Assembly: GCA_027577595.1 (NCBI GenBank)
Contig: JANBRJ010000091.1
Location: 1 to 64,000, forward strand
DNA from: Coemansia sp. RSA 487
Lineage: Eukaryota; Kickxellomycota; Kickxellomycetes; Kickxellales; Kickxellaceae
Direction of reading: 5' to 3'
Length of the DNA stretch: 64,000 nucleotides
Shown here: piece after piece, positions 11,501 through 20,987 of the stretch
Layout: each line of letters starts with the position of its first letter
Numbering within the stretch: the first letter of the stretch is position 1
Program-made: the position numbers and the translations under genes
The notes under the pieces: model-generated
The model's input: only the letters and a program-made list of their open reading frames with translations
Databases searched by the model: none
What the model was told of the DNA's origin: nothing

Positions 11501-11528
11501 TATTAAAACTCTGGTCTCTGCATTTTGA
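8520..11528 (+). CDS. MED17: Mediator complex subunit 17 (Med17/Srb4)
   Basis: Med17 is the central scaffold of the Mediator head module, which links activators to RNA polymerase II. The protein is about 1002 residues. The best family match is the predicted coiled-coil near 220-270 (ELKLVLGAKYRQLDAAANTL, then a Lys/Val-rich stretch and ELRRRNWVVQQQRQL), the pattern of a long helix followed by L+..NW typical of Med17. The C-terminal third (GRKCQMGQWYVHQSQLCVVG and after) is consistent with the family's conserved C-terminal domain. A low-complexity Ala/Gly/Ser/Thr insert lies at about 520-655, partly encoded by GGCGCC-type repeats near 10235-10265, and explains the extra length compared with yeast Srb4 (687). 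The first in-frame ATG is at 8520; upstream the frame opens only through a TTG. No intron is apparent. Confidence 0.82.
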   Translation: MSFTSGTTTSNGEPTNNALRVPVETVVQDPQVYDIEATGKAHLDPPLNAQEEMTRQISRLWELHTNFQGLSDYDSQSEASDTSGKAKDEKPSKEKADDLDAYAVRAKVHEQLLLAQSEIQVSLDMVRLLVAAKKRATRDAVAAALQTAAPQLVKHDQVLSTGAASADPDVLDQVTVGGLPFPVGILDTIRTDATHSQGAATQRREDELKLVLGAKYRQLDAAANTLHASSQRLKKVVSKESVFWRTAFELRRRNWVVQQQRQLMGHHAGARPLHTYADRYFVRYGYSDSGSSFADDSLAELIRDTAENNDEGDTNPDAMDVDEPSGAVPLYIQRSDTRYIQVRLNATYKQPAATEHTGDDEGNGFADNGEFVDNSRGNSTAFDQAHHRLLCARRAAFDRELYYRLCKEARVLELGSVRASAKQRGTAPGSLPSVHDTLVTTLSRDDVSVRFEWILDDNEAPTKELGVGKQTFVQWQCKYYSRLALIMAAMYQRHMHRSVNDYYLGHGLSTCALVSAGARGNHPPDAFVAVHTSSAGTGMLGGSPSVGAPGGGSVDAQEHGGSSLKPAAPGGTTAAGAGAGAATVGASSGATVVTSVSGGSTSGTSPVTPATPGGGNNASESTAATIAASTMQLGSSSVSSSGIPTSTASTAGATTFAVSRPDLLILAPVLQSVQFAKWQHIISATTQRACAAWQRLVEEPIEVVSHFARIYRTPATDLDSHISLSQEAEWKDFCSTGQNVPDSSPATSRSTDEHCQGMCYVVRLRFLGGTVMAFRIDDEGRLIFAKGYFPPPVPATTTQSATDTEHNAGEPGGSVLWSRPEQMFIHRVFRIIPLSGLGDFVDQLRRELQSLLLLRVAAALSRRNYYHQRIGRKCQMGQWYVHQSQLCVVGEWWEGARHRQIVGVAKWGSNASGQVLSEIDSDRGIGDSSADWDLALYFGPKHPTIFDAVAGNRLAGTIIPWITCYPPSKHVSGPDAPQRNNVCHQLNKTFEQKLIKTLVSAF

Positions 11529-13743
11529 CTTCTAAAATCTTAAAAATAACCATCCTGTATTAAAATTGCTAAAAAAAAAAACTGGCTGACAAAGCTATCC
11601 TGATCACCACCAATACGCATACTGTGGCGAACGATGCAAGGACACCCGGGGACTAGCTGAAAATGTGCTTGAAGCACATTAAAATCTTTGGTTTGCTTGG
11701 CCGTGAACCTAGTTTCAAAGCCAAACAACCCCTCATTTGCAATAATCATCGAATGGCTAATTGTTTTGTTGCCATGGCAAATGTGAACTACTCTATTCAT
11801 GTTTGTGTTTGCAAAAGTTGCTGCCACTTGCGCAATTGATCTCCGCAAAAAAAAACATTCTACAATAGCTTTATCAAATAATTCACGCTATCGTATTTTT
11901 AAAATGCATGAAGCTTACCCTGAACATATGCGCCAAGAACATGGCTATGACCCGGATTAAAGATGAGACTATCCAAATGGCCATCATTATCGGCACAACA
12001 TCTTTTACAGTAAAATACAAATGGTACATTATTGGAATCCCCTCCAATTTTGTTGCACTTGTCGAGTATTTAATGAATACGTAACGACCATTGGTTATTT
12101 AAAGAGGCTCGTCGCTCGGTTACTTTTTTTTGCATACTCTGTAATAATTCACCAACAAGGCATATACGTTGTGCATCTTTATTATTTAAGACATCTATAG
12201 GCGTATCGAGCATAGCTTCCGAGCTACATTAAAGGAAATGTTTCGTCCAGCAATACTATCCTAACTAGAAAAATGTATATCTCAAAAGACAACACTGATA
12301 TTGTGACGAACAACAGACTGAGAGAACTGAGATGCCCTATTTGCAAACCAGCTTATCATGATAAAGAAGCATATAGGAGTTCGCCAATGATGCATAATAT
12401 TCCTGTAGATTAACATTAGTAGGCATCTTGATCGGATATAACTATTTTTTTATGCTGTAGAACAGATTCAGTTGAATGTTTATATATTGGCAATACAGCT
12501 TGTTTACAAACACAGGAGAAGGATGGCAGATCGTCAAAAATAACATTACCAAAAAGCAAGCAGATGAAAAAAACTTGTGGAAAATCACCAACAGGTGATC
12601 TTCAGATTGGTACTCGCTGTGAAAGGTGCAGACAAGTTCATGCTAATTAGTGGTTTGAAATGGTACGTTAAGCAACACAAACGGGCATTTACATCATTTT
12701 AACCTTAATAAACGATGAACGGAAACACTGACCAATTCAAATATTTTGGCTTCAAAAGAAAACGTTATGTATGCATATATTGTGAGAAACCACTTCATAC
12801 CTGGATCGTTTATAGGATGCATGTTAGATATTGCAAAAAATAAAAAAAGGACCCCAGCAAGAAAATAGCTGTTATATTGACCACGGAATGCCAAGTTAAA
12901 ACAGAGTCCATATCTGTGAATATATGTGTTGCATCAACACAAAACAATATCGTATACAAAGTATTGTAGGATTTTATTCTCATTGAGTTAATATATTTCC
13001 GAAAGCAGTCTGATTATGATACGCTTGAAAATAACGGGAGTTTCCACGTTACACTTTGCCGAGCAAAGAAACACAGTTACAGCGGTCAACATAATTTTCC
13101 GCATATAATATATCAGCCGTGTTTGAACCTGCAACACAGTGGCCAAAGTAGTCAATTGGTGCGTAAGTGCCATCGGTGTTATTTTTGCTCGTGGTTCAGC
13201 GAAAAGACAGCAAGGAGTGTAGTTGCAAACGGCGGGAAGCAGCACAAATGTTATTGCATAAAGCCAAAGATCAAGAAACCCATAAAAAGCCCAAAGTAGG
13301 CGATAAAGAAAGCAACGTCTACAGAACACAGCTACTGAGCCAGCATCTGGTGGTGGATGGCATGCTGGCTAGAAAACTGGTGAGCTTCTATATGAGCGAT
13401 AGTGCAGGGATAAGCCAGCCTTTTCTGCTTAGCTTTTAAATATTAGTCCATTCCCTCTAGTTCCTTTTATTTTATAATACAATAAAAACAACAACGCATA
13501 CCTACTGTTTCTACAAATATTACAAAGCCTATCGTAGCTTGGTGTCGTGTCACGAGTAAAAGAAACAATAAATATATTGAAAGTAAAAGAACATAGGTTG
13601 GCTACAGCCGCGTTAAATTGGTATTTGCAATACTAGTGGTGTTTTTTTATCAAGGTCATTAATCATCGAAAAACGGGAAACAGAGGTTGTGTATAATAGC
13701 AACAAAGGAATAAACTATAAGCGACTCAAACGAAATCGTTACT
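11529..13743. other. 2.2 kb AT-rich gene desert
   Basis: After the MED17 stop the sequence becomes clearly AT-rich with many stops in all frames. The longest frames are 102 codons (11540-11848, minus) and 113 codons (12988-13329, minus). Neither shows a domain, and codon use is unlike the neighbours. I see no terminal inverted repeats, LTRs or tRNA. Likely spacer, possibly with decayed sequence beyond recognition. Confidence 0.5.
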
Positions 13744-14367
13744 TTAGTGCGAGCAGCGGCGGACATACTCAGTCGTCGTAAAGCTGATCTGAGTTGTTGT
13801 TTCTTCGGTGGATTCAGCTGTTGGTACTGTTGTTGCTTGTTCCTCGGTGGTTGTTGTCGTGGCAGCGTATTCGTCAGAAGAGGTGGGCTCAGCAACCGAT
13901 TCGTCGACGGCAACTGAAGTAGTAGCGTCTTCGCCTACGGTAGTTAAGGAAGGCTCTGTAGAGATATCCGTGTTGTCGCTGTACTGGCCGGTAGGTGTAT
14001 AGTCAGGGTAGAACGAGGCAATCATACTGAAATCCGATCCCATGAAAGATTCAAATTGGCTAGGCCCCCACGTAGTATAGGCTGGGCCGGTAAGCGAGGT
14101 ATATTCCCAGTCGGAAGGAAGGGATGGCGCCGGAATAGTAATATCGGAGAGCTGGTCAACGATATTCCCAAGCGAACCAAGCTCAGAGTCAACCGTATCA
14201 AAGATGGCATCCAGCCTGCTGGTATCCCAAGTCGTGTAGTACACGGTCTCCGAAGCGGAAGATGCGTTTTGGTCCTCGACGCCTGACACGTCGGCAGGAA
14301 TAGGCGCGGCACAAATAAGGGTGATGGTGGCAACAAATGCGATAATAACACAAAAAACTGATTTCAT
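13744..14367 (-). CDS. Small secreted Ser/Thr-rich protein, function unknown
   Basis: The 207-residue protein begins with a clear signal peptide (about 1-21; MKSVFCVIIAFVATITLICA followed by AP). The mature part has an N-terminal segment rich in aromatic and acidic residues (YYTTWDTSRLDAIFDTVDSE) and a repeat of the TTWxxS pattern: TTWDTS near 45 and TTWGPS near 100. From about 135 on it is a Thr/Ser/Glu-rich tail likely to be O-glycosylated. It ends in YVRRCSH with a single Cys and no obvious GPI-anchor hydrophobic tail. No catalytic motif is visible. It could be a cell-wall or secreted effector-like protein; I recognise no family. It lies alone between the desert and VPS28. Confidence 0.65.
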   Translation of the reverse strand: MKSVFCVIIAFVATITLICAAPIPADVSGVEDQNASSASETVYYTTWDTSRLDAIFDTVDSELGSLGNIVDQLSDITIPAPSLPSDWEYTSLTGPAYTTWGPSQFESFMGSDFSMIASFYPDYTPTGQYSDNTDISTEPSLTTVGEDATTSVAVDESVAEPTSSDEYAATTTTTEEQATTVPTAESTEETTTQISFTTTEYVRRCSH

Positions 14368-15406
14368 TGTCTTTGGAGTGTATCTGGCCAGCAGTAAGAG
14401 AAGAAGGTTTTGGAAATCAGGCTAATTGACAAATTAGGCTATGGTGGACAAAAGCAGGGGAACTTGTCGGTTTAGAAGTGAAGAAAGGGAGATTTGGCTG
14501 GTAATGCAGAGTGGAAAAATGCAAGGGTATAAATGATGAGGGGAAGAAATTGGAAGTGAATGATGTATTGAAAAGAAAAAGTCTCGAAAAACATTCGATA
14601 CAAGTCAACAGGGGGTTTATATATTTTACGAATGAACAAGTTTTTTTCCGCACAAAATGCAATCCTCCATTGAAGGCATCATCTTGTTTTTTTTGTTGTT
14701 CCCCAATCTGCGTGGACGCTTGAGCGAGTGAGAGAGAAAATATACCAAGGATTTGCGCATGCAAAGGTAAGGAAGAAGACCTTTCGAAAAAGATGAAAAC
14801 AAGGGCACGAGTTGTTTTTTTCGCTTTCTTTTTTGTGCTTGCAAGTGTATATCCGCTTGTGCATATCCTTTTTGCAGACCGTGGTCTCGCATGCAGTCAA
14901 AAGCAAATTAGCGGTTCCACCAATGGCATTGCTCATTTTTAACCTACAAAGAGTTCTACTGCGTTTTCGTGCAAAGGAGAAATGCGCTAAATCTTGTCTA
15001 ACGAAACAAGTGGTACAGATTCCGAAAATGGACACCTTCGTACCACGCATGTGTTTAGATTGTTTTTGGTTAAATCGCCAATTCCAGAGATTGCTGTACA
15101 GGAACCCTTTGTTGCCTCGGCAAGGGACACTTTCTTTTAGGAGATACGCACCAACGGATCCCATCAAGTTTTAGAGTGGACGCGGCAAAAGAAATAATGC
15201 CTTTCAAGTTTATCGCCATTGTGTATATTTCTACCTGTTTTACAGTCGGCCTGATGACCAGAGAACCAGCTTTGTGGTTTCGAAATCCCACAATCGATGC
15301 TCACAATGATTTACCTTTCTTTACACGCATGCAAAGAAAACAGCATGCCAAGAACATGGCAAACTTGATTATCGGATATCTATTGATGAAAATAAGACAC
15401 TGGCGT
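14368..15406. other. About 1 kb intergenic, no gene seen
   Basis: Upstream flank of the secreted-protein gene and 3' flank of VPS28. Frames up to 162 codons exist on the minus strand (14679-15167) but lack any domain and overlap equally long frames on the other strand. A T-arm-like GGTTTCGAAATCCC at about 15279-15292 has no matching acceptor, D or anticodon arms, so no tRNA is called. Confidence 0.45.
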
Positions 15407-16024
15407 TTACTCGTTGGAATCCAGAATGTTCCTAAAATCTGAGTACGCTTGCTCGACCTCGAAAAGTAACTGCCTGACCTGATCGTTCTCCAGCTCATCG
15501 CTTGCCTTCATCTTGTTTAGTGCAATCAGCCAATCGCGGAAACTCGTCTTCCACTTGAAGTCTGAGGGCAGAAACGTTGCAGCATTAATGCTCTGTAGCA
15601 AATCTGACAACAGTGGATGCAGCTTGTCTACAGATCGCATATCCATGCTGAGCGCATCCATAATGGTGATAAAGTCCTGCACGGTCTTTGCCACGTACTT
15701 TGCGTTATTTCTGGAGGTTCCCGAAGAGTTTCCGTGCTCGATAGTTGACGGAATGCCTACCTCGAGGCGGCGGTTGGCTGCAGGACAATTGAGCTTGTAT
15801 TTGACAAAAAAAGTATTTAGGTCTTCGTCTCCTATCATCTGGGACACCGACTTGTGCTGGAGCAAGAGCTTGTTGCATTCTGCAGTGTACTCATTAGCGG
15901 ACACTGAGTCCCGTGCAAACGCACGCTCCAAGTGCTCGAGCGACATCACGATTGCGTATAGCGCTGCCATATTTTCGTATGTTTCGCGCTCCGCTGTAGA
16001 ATTATACAGTCTGACCTCATCCAT
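15407..16024 (-). CDS. VPS28: Vps28, ESCRT-I subunit
   Basis: Vps28 joins Vps23 and Vps37 in ESCRT-I, which sorts ubiquitinated cargo into multivesicular endosomes; its C-terminal domain recruits ESCRT-II/III partners. The 205-residue protein matches the family end to end. The N-terminal core has EVRLYNSTAERETYENMAAL and the pattern SANEYTAECNKLLLQHK. The C-terminal four-helix domain has FITIMDALSMDMRSVDKLHP and ASDELENDQVRQLLFEVEQA. I chose the ATG at 16024 (MDEVRLYNS) because similarity begins there; the frame runs 37 codons further upstream without resemblance. It lies on the same strand as the acyltransferase array, with 265 bases between them. Confidence 0.95.
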   Translation of the reverse strand: MDEVRLYNSTAERETYENMAALYAIVMSLEHLERAFARDSVSANEYTAECNKLLLQHKSVSQMIGDEDLNTFFVKYKLNCPAANRRLEVGIPSTIEHGNSSGTSRNNAKYVAKTVQDFITIMDALSMDMRSVDKLHPLLSDLLQSINAATFLPSDFKWKTSFRDWLIALNKMKASDELENDQVRQLLFEVEQAYSDFRNILDSNE

Positions 16025-16289
16025 ATTCTGTTTGTCTGTGTGAGTTTGTACGTTAGCTTCCTTGCAATAAAAATATGAAGAAAATGGATGTTTAATTTTT
16101 TCTATTCTACGAGTACCAAAAATAAAAAACTGCAAAAAAAAGCCGCTGCTATATCAGCTGACTGTGCATGATATGTAGTATGGGGGCTGTGTTGTGCAGA
16201 ATATTAAGCACAAGTTGCTGGCGCTTTCCCATGGCGGATGATACCTATTTCCTTGAAGCTGTCTTTAATGACAAGAAAATAATCACTTT

Positions 16290-17786
16290 CTAAACATCAC
16301 AGTCGCACTTGTCAACGAGGTTCATCCAATGCTCGTTTTGTAAAATTTTATCTGCAACTTCCGGCGTAAGCGTCATGGCGATTTCAAACCCGCCAACATC
16401 CGTATGACATGGCATGACTAGAGCGCAGTTTGGGAACGAAAGAAGCGCTGGACGCACAAGTTTTGGAATTCCCTCACCAAAGTCAACATCATAGTGGTTA
16501 AAACTAAACTGGTTGCTTACCACCACTTGATATCTGTACTCGATAATTCCCATCATTAGTCGCACGTAGCCGTTAGGCGTGCTGTTCGTCAGACCACCAT
16601 ATTGCCCAATGTACTGTGCATCTGTGTTGCTAACCGTTGTACGTACCTGTTCCGCAATACCGGCCAGCGTCTTGGGCGTGGGGTATTCCTCTACTAGTTC
16701 AAGTGGCACTGCCATAGTTCTGACAATTGCCATGTTGCCTGTGTAGCCGAATACATCCCGTCGGTTTACACGAGGACGCATGCTTACAGCTACAGCTACC
16801 AGCGCCTCTTTTGGTTCTTTGCTCTTTCCAAAGATAAGACGCAGTGCTGAGGGAATCAGACGCGCTTGCTTGTCAATGTCTACAGCTCGCATGCTTTGCA
16901 CAAGTAATGAAGCAACAGCTGCTGTCAGCACATCGTTTATCGAACAATGCATCCTTTTAACGGTATGATCCTGCACAGTCGCACGAAGAACATCGACCCT
17001 TTCCTTGGGAATGTGGAAATAGCAGTTTATGCGCTTGTCCATAGACACGAGAAGCTTGAGCATTGTTCCGCGTGTTTCTGGGGACATCCAAGCAATAAAT
17101 TTGGCGAAAACGCTTCCCTTACTCAGCGACTCGAGCGTTAATGAGTCCAGCTTGTCTGTTCCGCTTTCCCAGAGTTCTGAAATAAACGAGCGATCGTGGA
17201 TGTACTCTCTTTTGGATAGCGCTGTGCTCATCCCATTTTGACGCTTTGTCAGCCACTGGGATACTTCAGCCCACCGTTTCACAAATGCCGTATATCCTAT
17301 ACCATCAACTAGGCAGTGTGCAATGTTTACAAATAAGCATACTCCGCTGAAATCCCTAAGCCTGATAACGTGGGCCTGGGCTAGCTTGATTCTGCCACCA
17401 ATGATTCTGGAAGGAGCCGGGATGTCACGAGCATGGTCAAACGATCTGTTCAGTAACTTGGTATCGAATCCAGCGTTTTTGATCGTGTCAAAGTCAACAT
17501 CGCACGACGTGTCTGTGTAAACAGGCATATTCAGGTTGCTCTTTTCCACCTGAACAAAGATTCGGCCATTGGAGTCGGTCACCAAACCTCCAGCAAAAAG
17601 TGGAAAGTCGCAAAGGGCTATGTAGAACGCTTGCTCCATTGCTGTGGTTGGCATAAATGTGTCCCACGTATCGTGTTTGGCGTTCTCATACCAATAGTAA
17701 AAGGCAATGTTGGTTGTTGTAATTGCTTCATCCAAGCTGTCAAGGCACACCTTTTGCGACGTTACTGAATCAATAAATTTGTCCAT
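16290..17786 (-). CDS. BAHD-like acyltransferase, array copy 1
   Basis: This 498-residue protein has the two hallmarks of BAHD/Transferase-family (PF02458-type) acyl-CoA-dependent acyltransferases. The catalytic HxxxD is HCLVDG near residue 155, and the structural DFGxG is DFGEG near 433. Such enzymes move an acyl group from CoA to a hydroxyl or amine on a small molecule. The acceptor cannot be read from sequence. Array-wide features seen here are an MDxF start, a YYWYEN motif near 35, LNMPVYTD near 93, and a C-terminal tail ending WMNLVDKCDCDV. No signal peptide is present, so it is probably cytosolic. The ATG at 17786 matches the start of all other copies; upstream the frame opens only through TTG. 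This copy is the most distant member, together with copy 2. Confidence 0.85.
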   Translation of the reverse strand: MDKFIDSVTSQKVCLDSLDEAITTTNIAFYYWYENAKHDTWDTFMPTTAMEQAFYIALCDFPLFAGGLVTDSNGRIFVQVEKSNLNMPVYTDTSCDVDFDTIKNAGFDTKLLNRSFDHARDIPAPSRIIGGRIKLAQAHVIRLRDFSGVCLFVNIAHCLVDGIGYTAFVKRWAEVSQWLTKRQNGMSTALSKREYIHDRSFISELWESGTDKLDSLTLESLSKGSVFAKFIAWMSPETRGTMLKLLVSMDKRINCYFHIPKERVDVLRATVQDHTVKRMHCSINDVLTAAVASLLVQSMRAVDIDKQARLIPSALRLIFGKSKEPKEALVAVAVSMRPRVNRRDVFGYTGNMAIVRTMAVPLELVEEYPTPKTLAGIAEQVRTTVSNTDAQYIGQYGGLTNSTPNGYVRLMMGIIEYRYQVVVSNQFSFNHYDVDFGEGIPKLVRPALLSFPNCALVMPCHTDVGGFEIAMTLTPEVADKILQNEHWMNLVDKCDCDV

Positions 17787-19331
17787 GTTTAAAAGTATCA
17801 ACTTTAGCTTTTAGAAAGAAAGAAAGAAGTATTAATCGAAATATTGAGAAAAGAAAAAGGGTTTGTGTAGTTTATCTTATTTTATTTTATTTTATTTTAT
17901 TGAAAAGAGCAAAAATGTGTATGACTTTAACAAGGTTATACTTTTGCTTGGTGTTGCCCCCTCGCTTTGTGTAGATAGGAAGGTGTTTTTCTTGCTCTTT
18001 CCATTGAAGAATACTCCTGTCGTGAGAACCAAAGCCATACATAATCTACAAACGTACACTTGTTTTTATAGATATAATGTGCTTTTCCGCCAGGTGCATC
18101 CAGCTCTTGTTTTACACAATGCATCTTTTTTCGCTCACAAGCAACTGTGTCAGGACAGAAAGACAAAATATACAATGCTTTGTTAAATCAGGTCGGGGGC
18201 AAGCATACAGTGGCTTAATCTGGGGTTTTTGGTGGTAAAGCTCCTATGTCTGGTGGCTGATATCTTGTAAGGCTGCGCACATATGGCTGTTAGTTGATTC
18301 ACTGCCCAATTTTTGCTTGTTCCATATCCCACAAGATCAAGTAGAGCAATTATATTTTTGCTCATGGGAATGTTACCCACTTCACTGGTCTTGAATTATT
18401 ATTGCACTGTCCTATATCCACTGAAATCAGTATTCAAACGCCTGTGGGCTCACCTGTATGTCGAGTTACAAGTTCTGGCAAACAAAATAATATATCCCAT
18501 GGTACAATATCCATGAATAAAATGCTTTCATTGTATTGTTATTGAAGGAATGCTATTTACCACACGCGTTCATGATGATTTTTAAGTATATTGCAGCAAG
18601 TAAAGTAGCAACAATATCAGTGTTTGGCAATTGTGGTCAAATGTATTATTACATATAGTGGAAAAGCATGGATGAAACTTTGTTGAATGATAGGGCTTCC
18701 TTGTCTAAAAAGCTTTATTGAGATAAAGCAAGTATTTTTTCTAGCTATCTGAAAATTCTTACGTATTGGCAATATATTTGTCCCTTTTTGCATTTTCAGG
18801 GGGTGTTGTAGGTTATTATTGCATCTCAAACGTTCCACAAATATCTTGATATTACTTTATCAAATAATAATAAAATGGCCAAATACAACTTATTTTTTTC
18901 CCAAACACTTGCGATTTACCTTCTATTTAGAAAAACTTTTCCATATTTGGAGCACCGAATTATGGAAATAGGGCCAGAATCATCCACTCCCACACTGCAC
19001 TATGGAACAATTTACTAACACAATACCTGCACGAGTGTGTGGCTTTTGTGCGTTGAAAGAGCTTTTTCCACACCAGCTGTTGTTTCCGCTTGGTCGTGGT
19101 CCAAACAAAAGTGATATTAAACGCATAAAACCCAAGGCGACACGCCCACCAACTCAGAAGCACATCCGTCTGGAATAAATTTATAGTCAATTTTATTCTT
19201 TAATATCCTGCGCCCAAGCATACACCTCCATCCTTATACAACGACATTGGCAGTCTCATCTACCGAGAATCCACAGTGTGTGTCTCTATTTTTGAATATT
19301 TTATTTAATTTCATTTTTTTACTCGCAAAGG
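17787..19331. other. 1.5 kb divergent spacer between acyltransferase copy 1 and the P450
   Basis: This holds the promoter of copy 1 (minus strand) and of the P450 (plus strand). A GAAA run (about 17814-17827) and five TTTAT-type units (17876-17900) lie near copy 1. The rest is AT-rich with no frame above about 107 codons and no domain. No transposon or tRNA was recognised. Confidence 0.5.
17876..17900. repeat. TTTAT pentanucleotide microsatellite
   Basis: Five consecutive 5-bp units of the TTTAT type (first unit CTTAT), in the spacer upstream of acyltransferase copy 1. Confidence 0.85.
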
Positions 19332-20885
19332 ATGATTTCCGACTTTGGTCTTTGGTTAGCTAAAAGCGCCAGCAAGTATGTCCCTGCATACAGCACACTC
19401 ATATTTAATTTTAGCTTGGTTTCAGTCATGTGGGCTGCAGCCGTTATTATCCAACGCTCATTCTTGTCGCCGCTTTGCAAGATCCCCGGGCCATTTCTAA
19501 ACTCGCTTACAAACATTCCGCTAAGCTACAATACTATGAGCGGCAAATACCACAAGTATGTCCATCGCTTGCATGAGAAGTATGGCGAAATTGTCCGCGT
19601 TGGCCACAACCAAGTATCGATAAGCAATCCGACCGAGCTCAAGCGGATCCTTTCTACGCACGACTTTCCAAAAGGCTCATTCTACGAGAATATGCCTTCC
19701 ACTAAAACTGCTATTGTCACCACGGATTCTGAGCTAAATAAAATCCGCAGAAGACAGCTAGGGAATGTATATTCGCTGCCAAGCGTCCGTGCGTATGAGA
19801 GCAAGGTCCTGGCGCATGGCGCTTTATCTCTGATATCACTTTGGGACTCTCAAATGAAGCAGTTACCTGGAGAACAAAAAATGGGAACACTAGTCAATTT
19901 TTACTACGACTTCCATGGCATTTCCTTCGATATCATTAGCGCTTTGGGATTTGGAAAATCCTTCGATATTTTGCATACTGGTGACACAACAATGATTGAG
20001 CGATGCCGTGATGCACTCACCGCCGAGGTCACCCAAGCATATATTCCGTTTGTAGAACACTTACTTTCTCCCTTTATAGACATAAACCGCCCGCGCAGAG
20101 AGCTTAAAGCCATAACAAAGGCAGCAGTCCTGGAAAGGAAGAGCGACAAGAGCACTTTTCATGTGGATATTCTCCAGCAGCTTGTAAATGCACGCGATCC
20201 TTTGAGTGGCAAGCATATCGGGGTAGACTTGGTGGCAGGTGAAGTAGCCATGATGTTGGTTGTCGGCACAGATACCACAAGCAACACGCTTACATGGACT
20301 ATTCTTTACCTACTTTACAATCCGGACGTCTACAAACTACTGAAGGAAGAGATAAGGTCGATATTTACTGATAAAAATGTACCGATCACATATGACATGG
20401 CACGAGCAAGCCTTCCATATCTAGCAGCAGTCATATACGAGTCAATGAGGCTGCATACCGTAGTGTCCGGACACTTGCCCCGCCGAGTTCCCAGCTCTGG
20501 TGCACATGTCATGAACGGAAAGTATTTTGTGCCACGGGGCTCTGAAATATGCATTTCTCTCTATGCATGCCATCGCAACAAAATGACCTGGAAGAACCCA
20601 AACAAGTTTGATCCAGAGCGTTTCATGGGTCCGGATTCCGAAGACCGCATTAAAGATGTACTGGCATTTAGCTCAGGTGTGCGTGTCTGTGTTGGTCGTA
20701 ATCTTGCGCTGGTGGAGCTGTTCACCACACTGGCAAATCTGGTAAACAAGTACGACTTTTCATTGCCCGATGAAATGTTTGGTCGCTATGACTCGGTTGA
20801 CAATATTCCTGGAGAAGTCTATTTCAGTTATGCACCAACAGTGCCTGATAAGGATTGCTGGATGATTGTTTCACCGGCAACATGA
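19332..20885 (+). CDS. Cytochrome P450 monooxygenase
   Basis: The 517-residue protein is a complete microsomal-type P450. Seen: an N-terminal hydrophobic anchor (about 22-45), the proline hinge KIPGPF near 55, and the I-helix oxygen-binding VVGTDTTSN near 309. The K-helix ExxR is YESMRL, and the heme loop FSSGVRVCVGRN has the iron-ligating Cys at residue 453. The protein should sit on the ER and hydroxylate or otherwise oxidise a hydrophobic substrate with electrons from a P450 reductase. The CYP family cannot be named with confidence; the PGPxLNxL and YHKYVHRLHEKYG region resembles fungal CYPs of secondary or aromatic metabolism. It is the only plus-strand gene inside the acyltransferase array and converges on copy 2 with about 100 bases between stops, which suggests a role in the same pathway (inference). 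Confidence 0.95.
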   Translation: MISDFGLWLAKSASKYVPAYSTLIFNFSLVSVMWAAAVIIQRSFLSPLCKIPGPFLNSLTNIPLSYNTMSGKYHKYVHRLHEKYGEIVRVGHNQVSISNPTELKRILSTHDFPKGSFYENMPSTKTAIVTTDSELNKIRRRQLGNVYSLPSVRAYESKVLAHGALSLISLWDSQMKQLPGEQKMGTLVNFYYDFHGISFDIISALGFGKSFDILHTGDTTMIERCRDALTAEVTQAYIPFVEHLLSPFIDINRPRRELKAITKAAVLERKSDKSTFHVDILQQLVNARDPLSGKHIGVDLVAGEVAMMLVVGTDTTSNTLTWTILYLLYNPDVYKLLKEEIRSIFTDKNVPITYDMARASLPYLAAVIYESMRLHTVVSGHLPRRVPSSGAHVMNGKYFVPRGSEICISLYACHRNKMTWKNPNKFDPERFMGPDSEDRIKDVLAFSSGVRVCVGRNLALVELFTTLANLVNKYDFSLPDEMFGRYDSVDNIPGEVYFSYAPTVPDKDCWMIVSPAT

Positions 20886-20987
20886 ATTCCTTTCCCAGTG
20901 TCTTTTATATTTGTCAACCGCTTTATATTTTTTAACCTGATTGAAAAGTGGCCAAAACAAAAGCCAGTTAAGATAGCGGGAAATAAA

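Noticed and set aside
11540-11848. 102-codon minus-strand frame after MED17
   Set aside because: AT-rich, no recognisable domain, lies directly in the MED17 3' flank.
12988-13329. 113-codon minus-strand frame with hydrophobic stretches
   Set aside because: Looked like a membrane-protein remnant but shows none of the 7-TM array motifs; chance hydrophobicity in T-rich DNA is likelier.
14679-15167. 162-codon minus-strand frame upstream of the small secreted protein
   Set aside because: An opposite-strand frame of similar length overlaps it; no domain or signal peptide.
15279-15292. tRNA T-arm-like sequence
   Set aside because: Spacing of the stem and loop is wrong and no other tRNA arms surround it.
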